Shown here: piece after piece, positions 1-5,588 of the stretch
How positions within the stretch are numbered: the first letter of the stretch is position 1
Layout of the letters: each line of letters starts with the position of its first letter
Assembly (NCBI GenBank): GCA_030149405.1
Contig: JASBRM010000175.1
Span: forward strand, 1 to 5,588
Source of the DNA: Neptuniibacter sp.
GTDB lineage: Bacteria > Pseudomonadota > Gammaproteobacteria > Pseudomonadales > Balneatricaceae
Reading direction: 5' to 3'
DNA length: 5,588 bases
The notes under the pieces: model-generated
Told to the model about the DNA's origin: nothing
Seen by the model: only the letters and a program-made list of their open reading frames with translations
Databases searched by the model: none
Made by a program: the position numbers and the translations under genes

Positions 1-88
1 CCCTTGGAATGCCCTTGGCTATCAGATCGTCAAAGACCATCTGAGTTTGATCGCTGGATGCGTAGGAACCGGTAACTGTGATAGTCAT
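1..88 (-). CDS. N-terminal fragment of a small unrecognised protein, possibly general-stress-17M-like
   Basis: An ATG at 88-86 on the minus strand opens a frame that runs off the left edge; 29 complete codons are visible. The peptide begins MTITVTGSYASSDQTQ and continues with a short amphipathic stretch (MVFDDLIAKGIPR). A good ribosome binding site, GAGAGGA (complement of 95-101), lies 6 bases before the ATG, which supports the start. The pattern of a beta strand (TITVTGSY) followed by a helix and a 'GIP' turn resembles the opening of small general-stress-protein-17M-like proteins, in which a strand ending in G-x-[YF] precedes a helix. That family call is a weak impression from 29 residues. 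The gene is divergent from purB, with 176 bases between the two start codons. The function cannot be stated from what is visible. Confidence 0.6.
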   Translation of the reverse strand, partial: MTITVTGSYASSDQTQMVFDDLIAKGIPR

Positions 89-153
89 TTCAGATCCTCT
101 CGAAAAAATTAGCTAAAAATAACGTTAAACTAAAGTCGATAATCATAGAATAG

Positions 154-1629
<1,476 letters not shown>

Positions 1630-1646
1630 TCAAATATCAGAATAAG

Positions 1647-1673
1647 AAAACGGGGCCTGCTGCCCCGTTTTTT
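1647..1673 (+). terminator. Rho-independent terminator of purB, probably bidirectional
   Basis: The stem CGGGGC (1651-1656) pairs with GCCCCG (1662-1667) around the loop CTGCT, is extended by A-T pairs from AAAA at 1647-1650, and is followed by six T residues at 1668-1673. On the minus strand the same hairpin is followed by four T residues, so it can also end the convergent transcript whose last stop codon is at 1687, 14 bases away. Confidence 0.92.
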
Positions 1674-1686
1674 GTGTCTTGGATAA

Positions 1687-2529
1687 TCAACGGATCATAA
1701 TCGGTTCTGGATGTAATCTCTGACCAGTCTGATCAGCTTCCTCTTCAGGTAATATATCAATGCTTGGCCAAAGCCCGTTAGACAGGCACTGCGAATATGG
1801 TCTGCAGAGCTCCAGTTCTTCCATGGCTTTTACTGTGTTTTCAAAATCATACTCCAACCGGTGCCAGCTGATTTTTATTTCGCCTTGCGCCGGAGAGATC
1901 AGCATATACCAGCCGGTCTGAGTGCCATCATTTGCAGGCATGCCTATAACACCGGCATTGAGCCAGGCCCCCTGCTCTAACTGCTGGCCGAAGGGTATGC
2001 CGCAATGGCCACCGATAATGACATCGACAGCATTTTGTCTTAGCTGAAGGTTTTTGTATTCATGATCGCTGGAGTGAAAAACAAACTCATTAATACTGTT
2101 GGTAGAGCCATGAACGACAAGGAAGCGTTTGCCTGAATGTTCAAAACTGATTTGTCGGGGTAAAACTGCCATCCAGCGCTTATGGCTTTCGGATGTGTGA
2201 GACCTCGAATAGCGGTACCACTCTGCAGAAAGTAATGAGCAGGACGAATTTTCGTCAAAACCGCAGCCACAATCTTCAGCATTTACTGCCAGAGATTCCT
2301 CGCAATTACCCATAACCACATGGCAGCCCCAGTTTCTGATCAGATCGACAGTCTGCTCAGGCTCTGCGCAATACGCCACCAGGTCCCCTGTGCAAATAAC
2401 ATGGGTGCTGGGTATATCCAAACGTTCTGAGATACTTCTAATGGCTTTTGTGGCCGCGTAGTTGCTGTAAGGGCCGCCATAGATGAGCAGCGGTCCCTGC
2501 ATCAGTCCCAGTTCTTTAAGATTACTCAT
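1687..2529 (-). CDS. Calcineurin-fold metallophosphoesterase-like protein with altered metal-binding motifs
   Basis: 280 residues from the ATG at 2529. That start overlaps the symporter stop by one base (TGATG) and has no strong ribosome binding site, so translation is probably coupled; an upstream ATG at 2625 would lie deep inside the symporter gene. The order of motifs follows the YfcE-like phosphoesterase fold: ICTGD (45-49), MGNCEE (73-78), VVHG (138-141), GGHCG (173-177) and NAGVIGMPANDG (191-202). However, the first motif, normally GDxHGN, reads GGPYSN (18-23), so the Asp and His metal ligands are missing; the GNH histidine is Cys76 and the last GHxH histidine is Gly177. Asp49, Asn75, His140 and His175 remain. 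There are ten cysteines (46, 54, 69, 76, 87, 89, 97, 176, 242, 248), including a CGC pair. From memory, related bacterial proteins share the GGPYSN form. No signal peptide or membrane segment is seen, so it is probably cytosolic. Substrate and even catalytic activity are uncertain. Confidence 0.85.
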   Translation of the reverse strand: MSNLKELGLMQGPLLIYGGPYSNYAATKAIRSISERLDIPSTHVICTGDLVAYCAEPEQTVDLIRNWGCHVVMGNCEESLAVNAEDCGCGFDENSSCSLLSAEWYRYSRSHTSESHKRWMAVLPRQISFEHSGKRFLVVHGSTNSINEFVFHSSDHEYKNLQLRQNAVDVIIGGHCGIPFGQQLEQGAWLNAGVIGMPANDGTQTGWYMLISPAQGEIKISWHRLEYDFENTVKAMEELELCRPYSQCLSNGLWPSIDILPEEEADQTGQRLHPEPIMIR

Positions 2530-3911
2530 CAGGATGCATTCACAACCGGTTGTGTTTGTTTTTGGGTTGAATTGCCAATCATAAATAGCAAACATCCGCC
2601 GATCATAACAACCACACAGATCCATAATAGTTTCGTGTATTTATGGGCTTCACCCAGATATGCGCTGTATCCGGATGATTCTGTGAAATACAGAGCGGCA
2701 CCTCCAATGGCTAACAGGAAGCTGCCCAGGTAACTCCAAACCGGAATCTCCCTCTGGTTGCCCCATAAGCTAAAGAAGATAACCGGAACAAGGTACATAG
2801 ACGCTGTGCCACTGACAGCTACAGCGCTAAAGAGATCCTTGTTGCCTATAAACACTAAAGCTAATCCGGCGAGCATAAACAGAGCCATCACAATACGGCC
2901 GTTTTTAAGGTTTTTGCTCAGTAATTGCATATCGATAACCATCATCTTAGCCGAGCTTGTGAGGGTGCTATCCAATGTAGACATGGCGGAGATAATCAAC
3001 GTTGCACTGAACAGGAACATTGGAGCCTCCCCCAGAATGCGGTTTAAGGCATCATTCATTGTTTCGCCGTCTAAAGCATTGCTTCCAGCAATCACCCCAA
3101 GTGAGCCAAATGCAATGATGCAAACGGAACTGATCCATGCAGCATGGATGAAGCTGTGACGTGTGGTTTCTCTGTCTGCAATAAAGCCACGGTCCATCAT
3201 AACCGGATCATGCATGGGGTAACTCCAAACCTGGAGTAGAGCAACGATCAGAAGGATGGGGCCTGGATCAGAAATATCAAAAGGTTTGAAAGCAAGAAGT
3301 TCAGAACTGAAGTGACCGCCAGTCATTGTGATAAGCAGTAAGACCACCAAAACCGCAAGGAAGATGATCATCTGTAGGAAGTCAGTCTTCAGTGACGCGT
3401 GCAAACCACCTATCATAGAATAAATCAGAGTAACAGCCGCTAAGCCGATCACTGCAAGTGTATAGGCCTCGGAGCCGGCAGCGCCAAACAAAATCCCGAT
3501 TACCAACAGGTTTGCGAACACTTCGCTGACCAGTCGTACACCAATCACAAAGTTATAACAGCGTGTTCCCCATGTTCCGAAACGGTCAGACAGAAACGCC
3601 TGTACACTTCCGTAACCCTGCTCAAAACGTAAATGATCAATGATCTTTCCACCGGTCAGAAAAGACAGGTAATAAGCAGCATAAGCCAGTGCGCCCCATA
3701 TTCCGTAGTAAAAGCCCAGAATGGCGGCATTCAGAAGTGAGCGAGCAAAGATCCAGGTGGTTACTTGCGAAAACGTCAAAGTGATCAGCCCTGGTGCGAA
3801 TCCTTCGGAATTTTTGCCACTGTAAAAGCTATGAATGTGAGTGACGCGACGAGAGATCAGAATTGAGATTAAAGCCACGATAGCTACGAGACTTGCGAGC
3901 CAGACTTCCAT
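2529..3911 (-). CDS. Sodium:solute symporter family (SSS) transporter
   Basis: Encodes 460 residues, a hydrophobic inner-membrane protein with about 12-13 predicted helices, roughly at 4-20, 42-86 (two), 120-143, 150-168, 178-198, 216-233, 256-278, 297-320, 339-357, 361-384, 392-409 and 428-446. SSS hallmarks are the GGLHASLKTDFLQ segment (168-180), equivalent to the family's GG-x-x-A-x-x-x-TD-x-x-Q motif, and SAMSTLDSTLTSS (308-320), in which Ser311 and Thr312 line up with the Na2 sodium-site residues of PutP helix 8. Family members import solutes such as proline, pantothenate, sugars, urea or acetate with Na+; the substrate here cannot be told from the sequence. The start at 3911 has the ribosome binding site GGAG (complement of 3917-3920) 5 bases upstream. 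It is the first gene of a two-gene unit, with its stop overlapping the next start. The C-terminal tail is short, polar and cytosol-like. Confidence 0.93.
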   Translation of the reverse strand: MEVWLASLVAIVALISILISRRVTHIHSFYSGKNSEGFAPGLITLTFSQVTTWIFARSLLNAAILGFYYGIWGALAYAAYYLSFLTGGKIIDHLRFEQGYGSVQAFLSDRFGTWGTRCYNFVIGVRLVSEVFANLLVIGILFGAAGSEAYTLAVIGLAAVTLIYSMIGGLHASLKTDFLQMIIFLAVLVVLLLITMTGGHFSSELLAFKPFDISDPGPILLIVALLQVWSYPMHDPVMMDRGFIADRETTRHSFIHAAWISSVCIIAFGSLGVIAGSNALDGETMNDALNRILGEAPMFLFSATLIISAMSTLDSTLTSSAKMMVIDMQLLSKNLKNGRIVMALFMLAGLALVFIGNKDLFSAVAVSGTASMYLVPVIFFSLWGNQREIPVWSYLGSFLLAIGGAALYFTESSGYSAYLGEAHKYTKLLWICVVVMIGGCLLFMIGNSTQKQTQPVVNAS

Positions 3912-4007
3912 AAGTGCTCCAAAAGGGGGTTATCAATAAACTTTTGAATATGACCTGACCCAATCAGAAATGGTTCCCCGGGGCATGCATGCAGTCTTTA
4001 AACTCTC

Positions 4008-4023
4008 ATCTAAGTGCTTAGAT
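4008..4023. repeat. Perfect inverted repeat, candidate operator or activator site
   Basis: ATCTAAG-TG-CTTAGAT: seven-base arms around a two-base centre, with pairing stopping at the flanking bases C4007 and T4024. There is no T run after it and it lies in a divergent intergenic region, so a dimeric protein-binding site is more likely than a terminator. Its centre is about 132 bases upstream of the start predicted for the sigma-54 promoter, a usual distance for enhancer-binding activators. It could equally control the leftward symporter gene, whose start codon is about 97 bases away. Confidence 0.5.
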
Positions 4024-4120
4024 TGGGCGGTCTTGGCCTGAAAGCACCATATGAGGGCAAGAGTGATCACCATAATGTAACCAAACTTCGATAAAACCTG
4101 ACCTTACCTGTATCAGGGGT

Positions 4121-4137
4121 TTGGCCCATTGTTTGCT
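4121..4137 (+). promoter_or_regulatory. Candidate sigma-54 (RpoN) promoter for the P-loop ATPase gene
   Basis: TTGGCCCATTGTTTGCT fits the consensus YTGGCACGNNNNTTGCW with two differences (A to C and G to A in the -24 block). The invariant GG (4123-4124) and GC (4135-4136) are separated by exactly 10 bases, as required. The predicted transcription start is near 4148, which leaves a leader of about 29 bases carrying the AAGGA ribosome binding site at 4164-4168. Confidence 0.6.
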
Positions 4138-4176
4138 GTTTGTCTGTTTACTCACATATAAATAAGGAAAATTTCG

Positions 4177-4887
4177 ATGAGCATGATTCACTTCGTAGGC
4201 GGTGAAAAAGGCGGTGTTGGTAAGTCTGTGTTATCCCGTCTGCTTTCTCAGTACTTTCTCGATAACTCAGTATCGTTTTCAGGTTTAGATGCTGATCAGT
4301 CACACGCAACCCTGACCCGTTATTACAGCGATTTTACCTCCGCCATAAATCTGGATGAGTTTGAAAGCATCGATGGCATCATGGAGATGGCGCTTGAAGA
4401 AGAGCGTCAGGTATTGATCGACCTGCCCGCTCAAAGTGAACGTTTTCTCGATAAGTGGATTGAGGAAAACGGTGTACTCGAACTTTGTGAAGAGATGGGT
4501 GTGAAACTGGTGTATTGGTATACAGTTGATGGTGGTCCCGATTCAGTCAATCTGTTGCAGAAATTTTTGAAAAAATATAACCACCAGATTCACTGTGTTG
4601 TTGTGAAGAATCACGGCTGCGGTTCAGACTTCTCGGGTATTGAAGCGTTACCGGAATTGGCTACAGCTCAATCTGCCATGATGGCTGAACAGATTGTGCT
4701 TCCTGCACTGCATACTCCAACTATGGAAAAAATTGATAAGTTGGGTCTAAGCTTTTGGGCAGCAGCCAACCTGAAAGAATCTGGAACAAAGCATCTCAGC
4801 CTTATGGAGCGTCAGCGCAGCAAAGTCTGGGTTAAAAAAGGCTATACGGCGGTTAAATCTGTAATGAATCAGCTTAACGCTGAATGA
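4177..4887 (+). CDS. Orphan ParA/MinD/MobD-type P-loop ATPase
   Basis: Encodes 236 residues. The deviant Walker A motif KGGVGKS (11-17), with signature lysine Lys11 and Lys16, follows a short beta strand (IHFVGGE) as in ParA, MinD and MobD proteins. Switch I/A' is LDADQSH (37-43) and Walker B is VLIDLPAQ (79-86), with Asp82 and a Pro-Ala-Gln where partition ATPases have DxPP or DTPP. A later strand, VVVKNHG (141-147), may hold the nucleotide-base contact. The C-terminus (205-236) is basic, but no clear membrane-targeting helix of MinD type is obvious. The family uses ATP-driven dimerisation to place or regulate a cargo on DNA or membrane. No parB, minE, flagellar or mobilisation gene lies nearby, so the cargo is unknown. 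The ribosome binding site AAGGA (4164-4168) lies 8 bases before the first ATG, favouring it over the ATG two codons later. Chromosome partitioning proper is unlikely. Confidence 0.88.
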   Translation: MSMIHFVGGEKGGVGKSVLSRLLSQYFLDNSVSFSGLDADQSHATLTRYYSDFTSAINLDEFESIDGIMEMALEEERQVLIDLPAQSERFLDKWIEENGVLELCEEMGVKLVYWYTVDGGPDSVNLLQKFLKKYNHQIHCVVVKNHGCGSDFSGIEALPELATAQSAMMAEQIVLPALHTPTMEKIDKLGLSFWAAANLKESGTKHLSLMERQRSKVWVKKGYTAVKSVMNQLNAE

Positions 4888-4895
4888 TCGTTATG

Positions 4896-4925
4896 AAAGC
4901 AGCTCGATATTCATCGGGCTGCTTT
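4896..4925. terminator. Hairpin between convergent genes, weak bidirectional terminator
   Basis: A 13-pair stem with one T-G wobble joins 4896-4908 to 4913-4925 (outer arms AAAGCAGC and GCTGCTTT) around a four-base loop. It starts 9 bases after the ATPase stop and overlaps the last codons and stop of the leftward peptidase gene. Only three T residues follow on either strand, so release may be inefficient or may need help; the convergent position still favours a terminator role. Confidence 0.55.
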
Positions 4926-5345
4926 GTCGAAAACCTCAATAAACCATTTCGGTTTCATTCTGCCAAAATCTGTTCGTAGGTTAGACTTCAGCGCTTTCTT
5001 TGAGTCCAGAACATAGGGTTTGCCCTGCTCTCTTACAAAGACCACCCAATGCCAGAAGGGCTTGCCGTTCTCCTCATGCCACTTTATAGCTAACAGGGCT
5101 TTATCTGGAAGTTTCTCCCATGTTGAGAAAGGTGTCTCTTGATCTGATGTTGAGATCTCTAATGCAGCAAGCAGTTTTCTGACATATGCAGTGTCCGACC
5201 AGAGTGTTGAGTCGCTGGCATAAATACCCAGATTATTCGCAATCTGTTTGGCTTCTCCATAGCTGATTTGCTTTAAAGCTGCTGCTGAAGCGATGCCGCA
5301 GCCTGTGAGCTCATCTTGTATAACGGGTTTCATGTCTTGGGCCAT
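4911..5345 (-). CDS. Small stand-alone papain-like cysteine peptidase (C39-like)
   Basis: Encodes 144 residues, about the size of an isolated C39-type peptidase domain. The motif VIQDELTGCGIASAA (8-22) has the oxyanion-hole Gln10 and candidate nucleophile Cys16 in the usual Q-x5-C-G arrangement. FWHWVVFV (97-104) supplies His99, and YVLDSK (111-116) supplies Asp114, giving a complete Cys-His-Asp triad in the right order and spacing. C39 domains normally sit on bacteriocin ABC exporters and cut double-glycine leaders; here there is no transporter domain, no signal peptide and no leader-peptide gene in view, so the substrate is probably a cytosolic protein or peptide, or the enzyme may not be a protease. 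Two starts are possible, 5345 and 5333 (giving MKPVIQDE); neither has a recognisable ribosome binding site. It lies 36 bases after the DUF1059-like gene on the same strand, and a shared transcript is plausible. Confidence 0.8.
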   Translation of the reverse strand: MAQDMKPVIQDELTGCGIASAAALKQISYGEAKQIANNLGIYASDSTLWSDTAYVRKLLAALEISTSDQETPFSTWEKLPDKALLAIKWHEENGKPFWHWVVFVREQGKPYVLDSKKALKSNLRTDFGRMKPKWFIEVFDKAAR

Positions 5346-5381
5346 AGAAAATATAGAAATTTTGTCGCAGGGATTAAAAAA

Positions 5382-5588
5382 TTAGTTCTGCGGCAACGAA
5401 TTAAACGCTTTGCGTTTTTCCTCAAACCATTTTTTCATGTCTTCAGGCTTCTCCATAAGCTTTTTCATTTTCTGCATGGCTTCAAGGTGATCAGCGTCCT
5501 GTTTTTGATACATCTCCATGCCATGTTGTTTACTTAATTCTGCCATTTCCTCAAAGGAATTAGCATGAAATTCAAGATCACAAGCCCC
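5382..5588 (-). CDS. C-terminal part of a small DUF1059-like protein
   Basis: An open frame enters from the right edge and ends at TAA (5384-5382), giving 68 residues. It begins GACDLEFHANSFEEMAELSK and continues with a Met-, Lys- and Glu-rich helical stretch (QKMKKLMEKPEDMKKWFEE) that ends in NSLPQN. The opening matches what I recall of the small DUF1059 family, in which a C-x-x-L-G-G-x-C-D-x-x-F-x-A-x-[ST]-x-[ED]-E-[MLI] core precedes a helix with an invariant H (here KQHGMEM); the missing N-terminus would then be only about 10 residues. Function is unknown; the Cys/His pattern suggests a small metal-binding or redox fold. The charged C-terminal helix is longer than in the shortest DUF1059 proteins. 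The start, ribosome binding site and promoter lie outside the window. It lies upstream of the peptidase gene on the same strand. Confidence 0.75.
   Translation of the reverse strand, partial: GACDLEFHANSFEEMAELSKQHGMEMYQKQDADHLEAMQKMKKLMEKPEDMKKWFEEKRKAFNSLPQN

Larger units (their letters stand above)
3912..4176. promoter_or_regulatory. Divergent control region between symporter and P-loop ATPase genes
   Basis: These 265 bases separate two divergent start codons. I see a sigma-54-type promoter facing right, a perfect 7+7 inverted repeat, a GC-rich palindromic cluster (CCCCGGGG at 3976-3983 running into GCATGCATGC at 3983-3992), an 8-base palindrome GTGATCAC (4063-4070) and an 8-base direct repeat ACCTGACC (3953-3960 and 4096-4103). 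No convincing sigma-70 promoter was found for the leftward symporter gene; the best leftward pair, TTGGGT with TTTATT at 17 bases, matches poorly. Confidence 0.6.

Noticed and set aside
2758..3159. A 133-residue plus-strand open frame
   Set aside because: It is antisense to the symporter gene and shows no domain, ribosome binding site or promoter.
3920..3946. CAAAAG/CTTTTG hairpin (3920-3925 with 3941-3946) touching the symporter ribosome binding site
   Set aside because: Six mostly A-T pairs around a 15-base loop are too weak to propose an RNA switch.
4111..4123. Match to the IHF core consensus (TATCAGGGGTTTG)
   Set aside because: It overlaps the -24 block of the sigma-54 promoter, whereas IHF normally bends the DNA between the activator site and the promoter; a short degenerate motif is expected by chance.
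4157..4162. TATAAA as a -10 box for the ATPase gene
   Set aside because: A start 7 bases downstream would fall at about 4169, leaving the ribosome binding site at 4164-4168 out of the transcript.
5316..5537. A 73-residue plus-strand open frame rich in Phe and His
   Set aside because: It is antisense to the DUF1059-like frame and the peptidase start, which both make better proteins; its composition is that of a reverse-complemented Lys/Glu/Met-rich helix.

Overview
The window looks like ordinary chromosome from a gammaproteobacterium of moderate GC content. The anchor is purB, whose product reads through almost its whole length like the enterobacterial adenylosuccinate lyase. The accessory genes have the look of a marine, Oceanospirillales-type bacterium, but that placement is an inference from protein style only. 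I see no transposase, integrase, CRISPR array, tRNA or rRNA.

Layout. (1) Positions 1-88, minus strand: the first 29 codons of a small protein that runs off the left edge, divergent from purB. (2) 265-1629, plus: purB, with a TATAAT -10 box followed by a GC-rich discriminator and a strong terminator at 1647-1673. (3) 1687-3911, minus: a two-gene unit made of a sodium:solute symporter followed, with a one-base TGATG overlap, by a calcineurin-fold phosphoesterase-like protein that lacks several standard metal ligands. It converges on purB and shares the terminator. (4) 3912-4176: a 265-base divergent control region holding a near-consensus sigma-54 promoter (4121-4137), a perfect 7+7 inverted repeat (4008-4023) and two shorter palindromic stretches. 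(5) 4177-4887, plus: an orphan ParA/MinD/MobD-type P-loop ATPase with no ParB partner in view. (6) 4911-5345, minus: a small stand-alone papain-like (C39-like) cysteine peptidase. (7) 5382-5588, minus: the C-terminal 68 residues of a small protein resembling DUF1059 proteins, running off the right edge and sitting 36 bases upstream of the peptidase gene in the same reading frame.

How they may work together. purB is housekeeping and independent of the rest. The symporter and phosphoesterase-like protein are translationally coupled, so they probably serve one process, but the substrate cannot be read from sequence. The ATPase gene is probably switched on by an activator-dependent sigma-54 promoter, with the upstream dyad as a possible activator site. 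The DUF1059-like and peptidase genes may be co-transcribed. The most interesting parts are the divergent control region with its ATPase, the phosphoesterase-like protein with altered active-site motifs and many cysteines, and the stand-alone peptidase.
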